NCBI RefSeq assembly: GCF_001612765.1
Contig: NZ_BDBB01000013.1
Location: forward strand, 62,001 to 126,000
Reading direction: 5' to 3'
Length of the DNA: 64,000 nucleotides
Source: Nocardia arthritidis NBRC 100137
GTDB lineage: Bacteria; Actinomycetota; Actinomycetes; Mycobacteriales; Mycobacteriaceae
Within the stretch, counting starts at the first letter, position 1, and each line of letters starts with the position of its first letter. The notes beneath the pieces are model-generated. The model saw only the letters and a list, made by a program, of their open reading frames with translations, made no database searches and was not told where the DNA came from. This document shows, in pieces, positions 35,171-44,267 of the stretch. Made by a program: the position numbers and the translations under genes.

Positions 35171-36625
35171 TTATCTTTCGCCGGGAGCCGGGGCCACCGC
35201 CGGACCCGCGACGGCGCACTGCGGCATGCAGTCGACGCTGTCCAACGCGGGTGCGTGCCGCTCGGGACGCAACAGCACGGCGGCGAGCACCGCGCCGGTC
35301 ACCAGCAGTCCGGCACACAGCCACATAGCGGTGGCGAAGCCGTCGTCGAAGGCTGCCGGATCACCCAGCGCCCCCGAGATGCCCGCGATCCCGGGCAGCG
35401 CCGCCACCGCGAGCAGCTGCGCGGTGCGCGCGACGGCGTTGTTCACCCCCGAGGCGATGCCCGCCTCGCTCGCGGGCACCGCGCCGAGCACCGCGCCGGT
35501 GAGCGGCGCGACCAGCACCGCGAGCCCCAGCCCGAAGACCAGGACGCCCGGAAGCACGTCGATGAAGTACCTGGTCTCGGGTCCGATGCGCAGCAGCAGC
35601 ACCAGCCCCGCCGCCGCCAGCAGCGGTCCGGCGGTCATCGGAATGCGCGGTCCGTGCACTTGCGCCCAGCGTCCGGCAGGAGCCGAGAGCGCCAGCATGA
35701 TGACGGTGACCGGCACGGTCGCGACCCCGGACATCAGCGGCGAGTATCCGGCCACCAGTTGCAGTTCCAGCACCAGCAGGAAGAACACGCCACCGAGGGC
35801 GGCGTAGACCGCGAGCGTCACGAGATTCGCCGCGGTGAACACCCGCGAGCCGAACAGCGCGGGCGGCACCAGCGGGTGACCGCTGCGCAGCTCGATCAGG
35901 ACGAAGGCCCCGAGCAGCACGACACCGGCCACGATGAGCGAAGGCATGGTGTCGATCAGTCCCAGGGTCAGCGCACCGAGTGCCAGCGCCACCACCAGTG
36001 CGCCGGGCACGTCGAGTTCGTCGGCGGCGCCGGGATCGCGGCTCTCGGGCACGTGCCGCAGCGCGACCAGGACGACGACCAGGGTCAGCGGAACATTGAG
36101 GAAGAAGATGGACCGCCAGCCCGCGACCTCGATGAGCCAGCCGCCGAGGAACGGCCCGAGCGCGCCTGCCACGCCGCCGAAGCCCGACCACAGGCCGATC
36201 GCCGCGCCTTGATCGCGCCGATCGATGGACGAGGAGATCAGCGCCAGGCTGCCCGGCGTGAGCATCGCGCCCGCGACGCCCTGCAGGATCCGGGCCGCGA
36301 CCAGCATCTCGATGGTCGTCGCGACGCCGCACAACACCGACGTGAACGCGAACGCCACGGTTCCCCACACGAAGACCCGGCGTCGGCCGAGCTTGTCGCC
36401 GAGCGAGCCGCCGAGCAGGATGAACGATGCGAGGGTCAGGGTGTACCCGTTCAACGTCCACTGCAGCCCGGCGACATCGGTATCCAGCGATTCGCCGATC
36501 CGCGGCAACGCGATGTTCACGACCGTCGCGTCGAGCGAGGCGACCGACGAGCCGAGGATGGTGGCCAGCAGGATCCAGCGACCGGTGCCGGATTGCAGCC
36601 GCGGTAGCTCGGTGGTGCTCACCAA
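35171..36625 (-). CDS. DHA2-family MFS drug exporter (EmrB/QacA type)
   Basis: A 484-residue transporter with about 14 hydrophobic segments. Family motifs are LDATVVNIALPRIGESL in helix 1, LGGSLGDKLGRRRVFVWG (motif A) after helix 2, RILQGVAGAMLTPGSLALI, and GPFLGGWLIEVAGWRSIFFLNVP (motif C of antiporters). It would export hydrophobic drugs or metabolites using the proton gradient. No regulator gene is adjacent, so its control is unclear. The start is followed by MVSTTELPRLQSG, a short hydrophilic end. Confidence 0.92.
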   Translation of the reverse strand: MVSTTELPRLQSGTGRWILLATILGSSVASLDATVVNIALPRIGESLDTDVAGLQWTLNGYTLTLASFILLGGSLGDKLGRRRVFVWGTVAFAFTSVLCGVATTIEMLVAARILQGVAGAMLTPGSLALISSSIDRRDQGAAIGLWSGFGGVAGALGPFLGGWLIEVAGWRSIFFLNVPLTLVVVLVALRHVPESRDPGAADELDVPGALVVALALGALTLGLIDTMPSLIVAGVVLLGAFVLIELRSGHPLVPPALFGSRVFTAANLVTLAVYAALGGVFFLLVLELQLVAGYSPLMSGVATVPVTVIMLALSAPAGRWAQVHGPRIPMTAGPLLAAAGLVLLLRIGPETRYFIDVLPGVLVFGLGLAVLVAPLTGAVLGAVPASEAGIASGVNNAVARTAQLLAVAALPGIAGISGALGDPAAFDDGFATAMWLCAGLLVTGAVLAAVLLRPERHAPALDSVDCMPQCAVAGPAVAPAPGER

Positions 36626-36662
36626 CCCAACCTAGCGGCCCGCAGGCGATGGGAAGTCCCGG

Positions 36663-37289
36663 TCAGAGTTCCTGGACGCAGACGACGAACCGGCGCTTGT
36701 CGTAGACGTATCCGGTGCCGCTGCCGCAGACGCTGACGTCATCGGCGCCCTGCTGGATCTTGACCACCTTCACGCCCTTCGACGGCGACGAGCCGGTGCA
36801 GTCGATGCGCTTGGGGTCGTCACCGCCGACGTCCATGCAGCCGCCGACCACCCAGTCGATGTCCAGGCACAACGCACCCTGCTCGATGCCGTTGATGGTC
36901 TCGGCGTAGTAGTTGTCGGCGTCGCTGCTGCACTGCGAGCTCTTCGCCTTCTTGTCGATCACCTTGTAGTTCGACTCACGGCTGCCGCACGATGCCTTTT
37001 CGATGGTGGCGTTGGTGGTGGTGCCGCCGAGTTTCACGCAGTCGTTGACGTTCGCGTCGAAGTCGGTATTGCCGCTCGGCTTGCTCGTCGTCGGCTTGCT
37101 GGTGCTCGGAGTGGGCTTGCCCGACGACGGTTTCGGCGTGCTGGTCACCGACACCGCGTCGATCGTCCCGTTGTCCACGGCAGGCTGGGCGGTACCGCTG
37201 ATCGTGGAACTACAGCCGACCAACGACAATCCCGCCGCGATGGCGAATCCGGCGAAGGCGAGACGCCCCCAGGTCAGTTGACGAGACAC
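36663..37289 (-). CDS. LppU-like lipoprotein with an internal duplication
   Basis: A 208-residue lipoprotein. The signal peptide ends in LSLVGC (Cys26), and a Thr/Ser/Pro/Lys-rich linker follows (about 45-75). Two similar Cys domains come next: Cys84-101-120-141 and Cys151-164-188-204, each opening with C-x-x-x-GG (CVKLGG, CMDVGG). Each repeat could hold two disulfides. The family is seen in mycobacteria (LppU) and Nocardia; the function is unknown, probably cell-envelope binding. GTG at 37289 follows GGGAGG by 7 nt. Confidence 0.82.
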   Translation of the reverse strand: MSRQLTWGRLAFAGFAIAAGLSLVGCSSTISGTAQPAVDNGTIDAVSVTSTPKPSSGKPTPSTSKPTTSKPSGNTDFDANVNDCVKLGGTTTNATIEKASCGSRESNYKVIDKKAKSSQCSSDADNYYAETINGIEQGALCLDIDWVVGGCMDVGGDDPKRIDCTGSSPSKGVKVVKIQQGADDVSVCGSGTGYVYDKRRFVVCVQEL

Positions 37290-37477
37290 GTACAGTCCTC
37301 CCGAGCTGTAACGCCGGCGAACTCACGCCCCCGTGATCCGAAGTTGCCTTGGCTGTGCTTGAAATACCACGCCATGAATACACCATGGACCGAGCGCACG
37401 TCGAGCCGAAGGCGGAAACGAACCACGGCCAACGAGTCTGGGTATGGTGGGATTTCTGGTCCGAGAGGAGTCCCCCG

Positions 37478-37987
37478 GTGAAGCTGATCAGCGCAATCGT
37501 GTGTTCGACCGCCGCGATCGGAGGCTCCCTCGTCGTTCCGGGGACGGCGGGCGCGGCCGACGTGCACTGCCGATCGGACCACGGGACCGACATCACCGTC
37601 ATCGATGGGGAGACGGCCTGCCGTGCGGCGACCGACAGCTACGGATCGGCCAGGGCCAGCGGGATCGATGGGGTCGGGTATGCCAACGCGACTCTCGGCG
37701 CCACGGCCATCGGCATCGGCGCGGCGGGCGGCGTCGGTGCGAGCGAAGGCGCGGGCGGAGTTCCGGTCGCGGTCGGCCTCGGCCCGGACGCGGTCGCGCT
37801 GACCTCGACCAACGATGACCCCGCGGCACGGACGTTCGCGATCTCCATCGCACTCGAAGGATCGCGAGCGGGGGTGGAAACCGCCGAACAGTCGGTCGTC
37901 TGCCTGGGCGTCGCGGCCTTCGCGTGGAACGCCGACAGCGGCCACGCCTGCCTTGCCACCCCTTTTGGGCTCTGGCAGACCCACTGA
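37478..37987 (+). CDS. Secreted small Cys-containing protein (DUF6764-like)
   Basis: A 169-residue exported protein. The signal peptide is VKLISAIVCSTAAIGGSLVVPGTAGAA. The mature part has four cysteines (VHCRSD, TACRAAT, VVCLGV, HACLAT) and a Gly/Ala-rich middle (NATLGATAIGIGAAGGVGASEGAGG). It resembles the DUF6764 proteins I associate with Nocardia and mycobacteria, a moderately confident family call. GTG at 37478 follows GAGGAG by 7 nt. An earlier frame from 37349 adds a non-signal N-terminus and was rejected. It diverges from the lipoprotein gene. Confidence 0.7.
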   Translation: MKLISAIVCSTAAIGGSLVVPGTAGAADVHCRSDHGTDITVIDGETACRAATDSYGSARASGIDGVGYANATLGATAIGIGAAGGVGASEGAGGVPVAVGLGPDAVALTSTNDDPAARTFAISIALEGSRAGVETAEQSVVCLGVAAFAWNADSGHACLATPFGLWQTH

Positions 37988-38039
37988 ACGGGTTACGCTG
38001 GTTGACCAGCCCGGATAACGGCGGTCAGGAGGTGACCCC

Positions 38040-39338
38040 ATGGTTTCGGCAATGGCGGCGGACGACTTCGAACCCGCCGATTCGGCCCGCGAGAAGCTGG
38101 CGGCACCGCGCGAGATGCTGGTCGACCCACGTTTCATCCGACTGGCCGATCAATTCTTCGGCATGTTCGCCCAACCCGCGCGCGGCGGCGGCGCGCTGGC
38201 GGTCTACCTCGACGGCAGACCCGTGGTCGACATCTGGGCCGGCTGGGCGGACAAAGAGCGGCGCTGGAACGGCGATACCGTCGCGCTGACCTTCTCCACC
38301 GGCAAGGGCGTTGCCTCGACCGTCGTCCACCGCCTGGCCGAACGGGGTCTGATCGGTTACGACACCCCGGTGGCCGCGTATTGGCCGGAGTTCGCCGCGC
38401 ACGGCAAAGACGACATCACGGTGCGCGACGTCCTCTGTCACCGCGCCGGCTTGCACCGGGTGCGCGGCCTGGTGCCCGGCCGCGAGGGCATCCTGCACTA
38501 CGACGCCGTGGTCCGGGCGCTGGCCGACAGCCCGCCGGACCCCCGGCGCATCCGCACCTCCGGCTACCACGCGATCACCTTCGGCTGGCTGGTCGCCGAA
38601 CTCGTGCAGCGGACGACGGGCACACCGTTCACCGACGTGTTGCGCACCGAGATCGCCGAGCCGCTCGGCTTGGACGAGTACTGGTTCCGCGTCCCGGAGT
38701 CCGAACGACACCGGATCGCCAAGATCTTCCGCCCCCTCGGCCCGCCGGGCATCCGCTGGAACACCGCCTCCTCGGTGCTGTCCTGGGTGCGGCCGGTGCG
38801 CGGGCTCGCCGAGGCGGGCATGCCGGAGAGTTTCGACGAGTTGGTCCGCGACCCCCGGGTGCACGACGCGGTGATGCCGGGCTGGAACGGCGTCTTCTCG
38901 GCGCGCGCACTGGCGCGGATGTACGGTGCGCTGGCCAATGGCGGAGTGGTCTACGCCGGCCTCTCCGGGCGAGGCGTGCGCGAGGTCGGCGCGACCGGAT
39001 CCGAGCGCGTCGTGCGGTTCCTGGCGCCGGAGACGATCGCGACGATCGGCCGGGCGCAGTCGGCCCACAGCCGCGATTACGTGCTCGGTCTGCCGATCAC
39101 CTTCACGCTCGGTTATCACCGCCCGGTATTGATGTCCAAGCAGCAACCGCGACACGCGTTCGGCCACTACGGCGTGGGCGGCTCCGGCGCGTACGCGGAC
39201 CCGGATCTCGGCATGTCGATCGCGTTCGTGACCAACGGGCTCGGCAGCATGGTGACCGCACTCGGCGACGCCAGGCTTGCGCGGCTTGCGGCGACGGCGC
39301 AGACCACGGTGCGCAAGCACAAGCAGGCCCCGGGCTAG
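38040..39338 (+). CDS. Beta-lactamase-fold serine hydrolase / esterase
   Basis: A 432-residue cytoplasmic-looking hydrolase of the EstB/LipL class (class C beta-lactamase fold). The nucleophile Ser-x-x-Lys is in LTFSTGKGVAST. The catalytic Tyr is probably in TSGYHAITFGWLVAE, and the third motif lies around GHYGVGGSGAYADPD. These enzymes hydrolyse ester substrates rather than beta-lactams. CAGGAGG lies 7 nt before the ATG. The P450 gene follows after 38 bp, and the intervening frame stays open, so co-transcription is likely and a shared substrate pathway is possible. Confidence 0.9.
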   Translation: MVSAMAADDFEPADSAREKLAAPREMLVDPRFIRLADQFFGMFAQPARGGGALAVYLDGRPVVDIWAGWADKERRWNGDTVALTFSTGKGVASTVVHRLAERGLIGYDTPVAAYWPEFAAHGKDDITVRDVLCHRAGLHRVRGLVPGREGILHYDAVVRALADSPPDPRRIRTSGYHAITFGWLVAELVQRTTGTPFTDVLRTEIAEPLGLDEYWFRVPESERHRIAKIFRPLGPPGIRWNTASSVLSWVRPVRGLAEAGMPESFDELVRDPRVHDAVMPGWNGVFSARALARMYGALANGGVVYAGLSGRGVREVGATGSERVVRFLAPETIATIGRAQSAHSRDYVLGLPITFTLGYHRPVLMSKQQPRHAFGHYGVGGSGAYADPDLGMSIAFVTNGLGSMVTALGDARLARLAATAQTTVRKHKQAPG

Positions 39339-39376
39339 CGTCGAACCGCTGCGGTGGCGGCTTCGTAGTTCTCAGT

Positions 39377-40762
39377 ATGGATGTGCGCATGCGTCGAGCC
39401 GACGGGGGTGATGACCACCGCGCCGGACCGCATGTGCCGCGCTCGACCGCACTGCACGCCGTGGCCGCGGGGATCGATTTCGACCGGTACTTCCGGTGGC
39501 GCAGAGCGCGCGAAGGCGACCCCTTCTATGTCCGTTTTCCGGGATTCGGCGCCGTGCTGTTCACCGGGACGGCCGTCGGCGCCCAGGAGATCTTCCGCTC
39601 GCCAGCGGATTTCTCCGAGCCACCCCGGCCGAACCCGATCGAACCGATGGTCGGCGCCGCGTCGCTGATTCTGGCCTCGGGCACGCGCCACCGCCGCGAC
39701 CGCGCACTGCTCGCCCCGGCCTTCCACAGCGCACGGATACGGCGGTACGGCGCGCTCATCCGGGAAGCCACCCTGCGGGAGTTGGCCGGCGAGAGCGGTC
39801 AGGTATGGGCGGCGGGCGCGCGGGTCGACGCGCGGGCGGCGGCGCGTGCGCTCACGCTTCGGGTGATCGCCACGGCGGTGTTCGGCGTGTGCGACCCGCG
39901 GCGGCAAGCGGAGTACACCGCCGCGGTGACGGAATTCCTCACCGCGTTCTCCGGGCCGCTGCTCCTGGTGCCGGCGCTGCGGCACGGACTGGGCGGGCAC
40001 GGACCCTGGGACCGGTTTCGCGCCGCGCGCGAACGACTGGATCGATTGATCCGGGCCGACATCGCACGCAGGCGCGGACACGTCTGCGCCCAGTCCGGCG
40101 ACGTGCTCGACGTGCTGCTGTCCGCGTCCCCGGGCACCGCCGCGGACGACGAGCTCTGCGAGCAGATACGCACCTTGCTGGTGGCCGGGCACGAGACCAC
40201 CGCGACCACCCTGGTCTGGGCGCTGTTGCGGCTGCACCGCGCGCCGGAGGTCTTGGCCCGGCTCCGGCGGGAGCTGCGCGACGCAGGCCCGGAGGCGAGC
40301 CCGGCGGAACTGGCCGCACTGCCCTACCTGGATGCCGTCTGCCAGGAGACGCTGCGGCTGCACCCGCCGGTTCCGATCGTCCTGCGTCGCCTGATCGAGC
40401 CTTTCGCGCTGCGCGGAGTGGCGCTCGCCCCGGGGGACACCATGGGGATCGCCGTGCCGTTGCTGCACTCCGATCCGGAGGTGTGGCCGGACCCGCGGCG
40501 CTTCGACCCAGGTCGCTTCACCGAGCGCCGCTACCGGCCGTTCGAGTTCGCCCCGTTCGGCGGCGGCCACCGGCGCTGCGTCGGCGCGGCCCTCGCGGAC
40601 TACGAGTTGCGGATCGCGCTGGCCACCATCCTCGGGCGGGTAAGCCTGCGGCTGCCCCCGCGATATGCGCGCAGAGGCGTCCCGCGCTCGGTTCCGCACA
40701 ACATCGCGACCGGTCCGCGTCGCCCGATTTCGTTCGAAGTCGTCAGTGAGCTTGGTCACTAA
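39377..40762 (+). CDS. Cytochrome P450
   Basis: A 461-residue haem monooxygenase. The oxygen-activation helix I reads LLVAGHETTATTLVWAL, the K helix ExxR is ETLRLHPP, and the haem loop is FAPFGGGHRRCVGAAL with the proximal Cys. The substrate is unknown, and no ferredoxin gene is adjacent. ATG at 39377 is chosen for a natural N-terminus. The reading frame is open without stop from 38381, through the esterase gene in another frame, but that extension is Arg/Ala-rich shadow sequence. It probably shares a transcript with the upstream esterase. Confidence 0.92.
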   Translation: MDVRMRRADGGDDHRAGPHVPRSTALHAVAAGIDFDRYFRWRRAREGDPFYVRFPGFGAVLFTGTAVGAQEIFRSPADFSEPPRPNPIEPMVGAASLILASGTRHRRDRALLAPAFHSARIRRYGALIREATLRELAGESGQVWAAGARVDARAAARALTLRVIATAVFGVCDPRRQAEYTAAVTEFLTAFSGPLLLVPALRHGLGGHGPWDRFRAARERLDRLIRADIARRRGHVCAQSGDVLDVLLSASPGTAADDELCEQIRTLLVAGHETTATTLVWALLRLHRAPEVLARLRRELRDAGPEASPAELAALPYLDAVCQETLRLHPPVPIVLRRLIEPFALRGVALAPGDTMGIAVPLLHSDPEVWPDPRRFDPGRFTERRYRPFEFAPFGGGHRRCVGAALADYELRIALATILGRVSLRLPPRYARRGVPRSVPHNIATGPRRPISFEVVSELGH

Positions 40763-40870
40763 CTGGTTTGCGGTGAACCAACTTTCACGCACTTGTCGGC
40801 TCCGCGCCGATGCTGTCCGTTCCGTTGTGACCGGGAGGTTTGCCCACACCGATACCCAAAGGAAGTGATT

Positions 40871-40927
40871 GTGACTGAAGCCACAACGAGCACGGTTGAT
40901 GTATCACTCCGAAACGCCGGTGGCTAG
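40871..40927 (+). CDS. Putative 18-residue leader ORF upstream of the L,D-transpeptidase
   Basis: A GTG-started ORF of 18 codons (VTEATTSTVDVSLRNAGG) with AAAGGAAG 5 nt upstream, ending 127 bp before the transpeptidase start. It has no family likeness. It may be a leader peptide or simply an SD-like coincidence in a region that must hold the downstream promoter. Confidence 0.3.
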   Translation: MTEATTSTVDVSLRNAGG

Positions 40928-41054
40928 GGGGCGCGCCGGGACGGTAGGAATGGACGACGGGTCGGGCCGTCGATACCAGTGGGGCGCTCTTCTGGCTCCG
41001 CGCTGAAATGAAAGATCTCGCCACGCGCGCTTACGCGTGCGCGCGAGAGATGGA

Positions 41055-41969
41055 ATGGACGAGAAACCTATGCATGCCGCTTTGCACACCGGATCGTTGC
41101 CTGCTCGCCGCAAGGGAGCGCGGCTGACCCGCCGGATGCGCGAGGGCGCCCTGCTGTCCGCCGCTATCGCGGCGGCCGGTGTTCTGCTCGTCGCGCCTGC
41201 TCACGCCGAACCGATCCCGGGTCTCGGCACCGGATCGGCCGCCGCGGCCACCGAGCCCGCGCCGCAGGCGAACTTCGCCCCGCCCTCGATCAACATCGCC
41301 GACGGCGAGGTCGTCGGCGTCGCGCAGCCGATCATCATCACCTTCAAGGAGCCGGTGACCGACCACGCCACCGCCGAGAAGGCCATCCAGATCACCTCGT
41401 CGAAGGCCGCCCCCGGCCACTTCTACTGGCGTGGTGACAAGCAGGTGCGCTGGCGTCCGGACGAGTTCTGGCCGGACAACACCGACGTGCAGGTCCAGGC
41501 GGGCGGCACAACAAGCTCCTTCCGCATCGGCGACGCCTTCGTGACCACCGCCGACGACGAGACCCACACCATCACCATCACCCGCAACGGCGAGGTGGTG
41601 AAGGAGATGCCCACCTCGATGGGCAAGCCCAAGCACGAGACGCCGAACGGCACCTACATCGTGGGCGAGCAGCTGCGCAAGATGACCATGGACTCGTCGA
41701 CCTACGGCGTGCCGGTCACCGACCCGGAGGGCTACAAGCTCGAGGTCGAGTACGCCACCCGCATCTCCAACAGCGGCATCTTCGTGCACGCGGCTCCCTG
41801 GTCGGTCGCGCAGCAGGGCGTGTCCAACGCCAGCCACGGCTGCCTGAACGTCAGCACCGAGGACGCCAAGTGGTTCTTCGAGAACGCGCGCCGCGGCGAC
41901 CCGGTGATCGTGCAGAACACCCAGGGCGGCACGCTCAGCGCGAGCGACGGCCTCGGCGACTGGAACTGA
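41055..41969 (+). CDS. L,D-transpeptidase (YkuD), secreted or membrane-anchored
   Basis: A 304-residue cell-wall enzyme that forms 3-3 cross-links in peptidoglycan. The N-terminal hydrophobic segment (ALLSAAIAAAGVLLVAPAHAEP) exports it, probably with signal cleavage after AHA. An Ig-like domain follows (about 70-150), then the YkuD domain, with the active Cys in SHGCLNVS (about residue 263) and the upstream His in GIFVHAAPW. The layout resembles mycobacterial LdtA/LdtB. Met codons at 41055 and 41070 are both possible starts. A 52-bp terminator hairpin follows the gene. Confidence 0.93.
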   Translation: MDEKPMHAALHTGSLPARRKGARLTRRMREGALLSAAIAAAGVLLVAPAHAEPIPGLGTGSAAAATEPAPQANFAPPSINIADGEVVGVAQPIIITFKEPVTDHATAEKAIQITSSKAAPGHFYWRGDKQVRWRPDEFWPDNTDVQVQAGGTTSSFRIGDAFVTTADDETHTITITRNGEVVKEMPTSMGKPKHETPNGTYIVGEQLRKMTMDSSTYGVPVTDPEGYKLEVEYATRISNSGIFVHAAPWSVAQQGVSNASHGCLNVSTEDAKWFFENARRGDPVIVQNTQGGTLSASDGLGDWN

Positions 41970-41995
41970 CGAGTCGGTAACCCCGGATCGGCGCG

Positions 41996-42047
41996 AAGCC
42001 GAACATTACGATCGATCCTCGAAGCGGTCGATCGTGATGTTCGGCTT
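41996..42047 (+). terminator. Long terminator after the L,D-transpeptidase gene
   Basis: A 20-bp stem with one mismatch and a 12-nt loop, beginning AAGCCGAACAT and closing ATGTTCGGCTT, followed by TCGCTCTTTT. This is a near-canonical intrinsic terminator with a U-rich tail. Confidence 0.93.
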
Positions 42048-42174
42048 TCGCTCTTTTCGGATGGTGGTCGCGAGAGTCGACCGCCGCTTTCAGGTGCGGC
42101 CCGGTGACCGGTTGTCCCGCGGCCCACGCCCGTCCGAGCCGAGACGACCGCTCGCGACCGCCTCGGCTGGCGGA

Positions 42175-44193
42175 TCACCAGATCTTCACACGCTCAGCGG
42201 GATCCAAGTAGAGCGCATCACCGGGTTTCAGGTCGAACGCCTCGTGGAAGCTGTCGATGTTGCGCACGACCGCGTTGCAGCGGAACTCCGCCGGTGAGTG
42301 CGGATCGGTGGCGAGCCTGCGGACGGCTTCCTCCGCCCGGGCTTTCGTGCGCCACACCTGCGCCCAGCCGAAGAACACCCGTTGCAGGCCGGTGAGCCCG
42401 TCGATCTCCGGTGCGGGGGCGCCGCCCAGCGAGATCTTGTACGCCTCCAGCGCGATGGAGAGGCCGCCGAGGTCGCCGATGTTCTCGCCGATGGTGAACT
42501 CGCCGTTCACCGTGTGCTCGTCCGGTAGGTCCTTCGGGGACAGCACATCGTACTGATCGATCAGCGCCCTGGTCCGCTTGCCGAATTCGGCGCGGTCCTC
42601 GTCGGTCCACCAGTCCACCATGTTGCCGTCGCCGTCGTACTTCGAGCCCTGATCATCGAAGCCGTGCCCGATCTCGTGGCCGATCACCGCGCCGATACCG
42701 CCGTAGTTGGCGGCGTCGTCGGCGTCCATGTCGAAGAACGGCGGCTGGAGGATGGCGGCAGGGAAGACGATCTCGTTCATGCCGGGGTTGTAGTAGGCGT
42801 TCACCGTCTGCGGGGTCATGAACCATTCGTCCCGGTCGACCGGACCGCCGAGCTTCTTCAGATCCCGATCATGTTCGGCCGCATAGCCTCTGCGGTAGTT
42901 GCCCACCAGATCAGCCGGGTCGATCACCACGCCCGAGTAGTCCCGCCACTTGTCCGGATAGCCGATCTTCGGGGTGAACTTCTCCAGCTTCGCCAGCGCG
43001 GCGAGCCTGGTGCCCTCGCCCATCCACTCCAGTTCGGCGATATTGCGGCGGTATGCCTCCTGCAGGTTGGCCACCAACTCGACCATGCGCGCTTTGGCTT
43101 CGGGCGGGAAGTGCTCGGCCACATACAGTTTGCCGACCGCCTCACCGAGCAGACTCTGCACCAGCGCGACGCCGCGCTTCCAGCGTTCCCGGTTCTCCTC
43201 GGCGCCGGTGAGCGTGCGGCCGTAGAAGTCGAAGTTCTCCTCGACCACCTCGTCGGTCAGATACGGCGCCCGCGCGCGGAGCACTCGCCATGCCGCCCAC
43301 GCCTGCCAGTCCGCGAGCGGCTCGTCGGCCCACAGCCGGGCGAACGTGCGCAGATAATCCGGCTGATGCACCACCGACTCGGCGAACAGCTCGGGCCCGG
43401 CCGCTTCCGCGCCTTCGGCCAGCGCGGAAGTCCACGCGGCCCAGTCGAACTCAGGGTTGTCGGCGACCAGCGCGTCGAAGGTGGTCAGGTTGTATCTGAG
43501 TTCGGCGTCCCGGCGGCGCACCACGTCCCAGTGCCCGGCGGCCAATTTCCGCTCCAGCTCGAAGACGCGTTCTCCGACGGTGCCGAGGTCGTCCGGCAGT
43601 AGCCCGGCGACCTGCGGGTCGGCGGCGGCCAAGGCGAACATGCGGTTGATGTGCGCGATGTACTTCGCGCGGATCTCGGCGAACTCGTCCTGCCGGTAGT
43701 ACGACTCGTCGGGCAGGCCGATGCCGGACTGGGTGGCGTGCGCCAGATAGCGGTTGGAGTCCTTGTCGTCGGTGTCGACGAAAACGCCGACAGCGCCCCC
43801 GACGCCGGTGCGCTGCAGCCGGCCGAGCAGCGAGGCGAAAGTCCCCTTGTCGCCGACCTCGGCGATCGCCGCGAGTTCGGCCGCGATCGGTGCGAGCCCG
43901 GCGGCGGCCACCGCGTCGGTGTTCATGAAGCTGGAGTACAGGTCACCGATCTTGCGGGCTTCGCTGCCCGGCTCGGCGTCGGCGGCCGCGGCGTTCTGGA
44001 TGATTGCCTGCACGTCCAGCTCGGCCTGGTCGTACAGCGCACGGAAGGCGCCGTCCACCGCCCGGTCGGCGGGGATCTGATAGTCGGCCAGCCATTTGCC
44101 GTTGACGTGCGCGAACAAGTCGTCCTGCACCCGCACGTCCTCGTCGAGGTGGGACAGGTCGATACCGGAAGGACGGGTCAGTTCGGAAGTCAC
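42175..44193 (-). CDS. M13 family zinc metallopeptidase (Zmp1/PepO-like)
   Basis: A 672-residue neprilysin-family peptidase. The zinc site is VIGHEIGHGFDDQG (HExxH), with the third ligand in ENIGDLGGLS. The NAYYNPGMNEIVFPAAIL block binds peptide substrate, and the protein ends in KIW, close to the C-terminal CxxW-like end of M13 proteins. There is no signal peptide at the N-terminus (MTSELTRPSGIDLSHLDEDV), as in M. tuberculosis Zmp1 (Rv0198c, 663 residues), which is released without one. GTG at 44193 has CATACT 7 nt upstream and no ribosome site. It is monocistronic. Confidence 0.93.
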   Translation of the reverse strand: MTSELTRPSGIDLSHLDEDVRVQDDLFAHVNGKWLADYQIPADRAVDGAFRALYDQAELDVQAIIQNAAAADAEPGSEARKIGDLYSSFMNTDAVAAAGLAPIAAELAAIAEVGDKGTFASLLGRLQRTGVGGAVGVFVDTDDKDSNRYLAHATQSGIGLPDESYYRQDEFAEIRAKYIAHINRMFALAAADPQVAGLLPDDLGTVGERVFELERKLAAGHWDVVRRRDAELRYNLTTFDALVADNPEFDWAAWTSALAEGAEAAGPELFAESVVHQPDYLRTFARLWADEPLADWQAWAAWRVLRARAPYLTDEVVEENFDFYGRTLTGAEENRERWKRGVALVQSLLGEAVGKLYVAEHFPPEAKARMVELVANLQEAYRRNIAELEWMGEGTRLAALAKLEKFTPKIGYPDKWRDYSGVVIDPADLVGNYRRGYAAEHDRDLKKLGGPVDRDEWFMTPQTVNAYYNPGMNEIVFPAAILQPPFFDMDADDAANYGGIGAVIGHEIGHGFDDQGSKYDGDGNMVDWWTDEDRAEFGKRTRALIDQYDVLSPKDLPDEHTVNGEFTIGENIGDLGGLSIALEAYKISLGGAPAPEIDGLTGLQRVFFGWAQVWRTKARAEEAVRRLATDPHSPAEFRCNAVVRNIDSFHEAFDLKPGDALYLDPAERVKIW

Positions 44194-44226
44194 GGTGTCC
44201 AGTATGCCGACAAGAGTGTGCGTCGG

Positions 44227-44251
44227 CCCCCGGGCACGACGGGCCCGGGGG
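44227..44251 (-). terminator. Terminator after the XRE-DUF397 operon
   Basis: CCCCCGGGC and GCCCGGGGG form a 9-bp stem with a 7-nt loop, 17 bp past the DUF397 stop. A run of eight G (44247-44254) overlaps the second arm and is a potential slippage site. Confidence 0.65.
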
Positions 44252-44267
44252 GGGCGAGTAGGGGAGA

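Noticed and set aside
38381-40762. 793-codon frame that would fuse a long N-terminus to the P450
   Set aside because: The first 332 codons overlap the esterase gene in another frame and are Arg/Ala/Gly-rich without any likeness. The P450 domain starts normally at 39377.
40763-41054. c-di-AMP (ydaO-type) riboswitch before the L,D-transpeptidase
   Set aside because: I checked because such switches precede some actinobacterial cell-wall genes, but the conserved GGGTGAA- and CTAACC-type segments of that class are not present.
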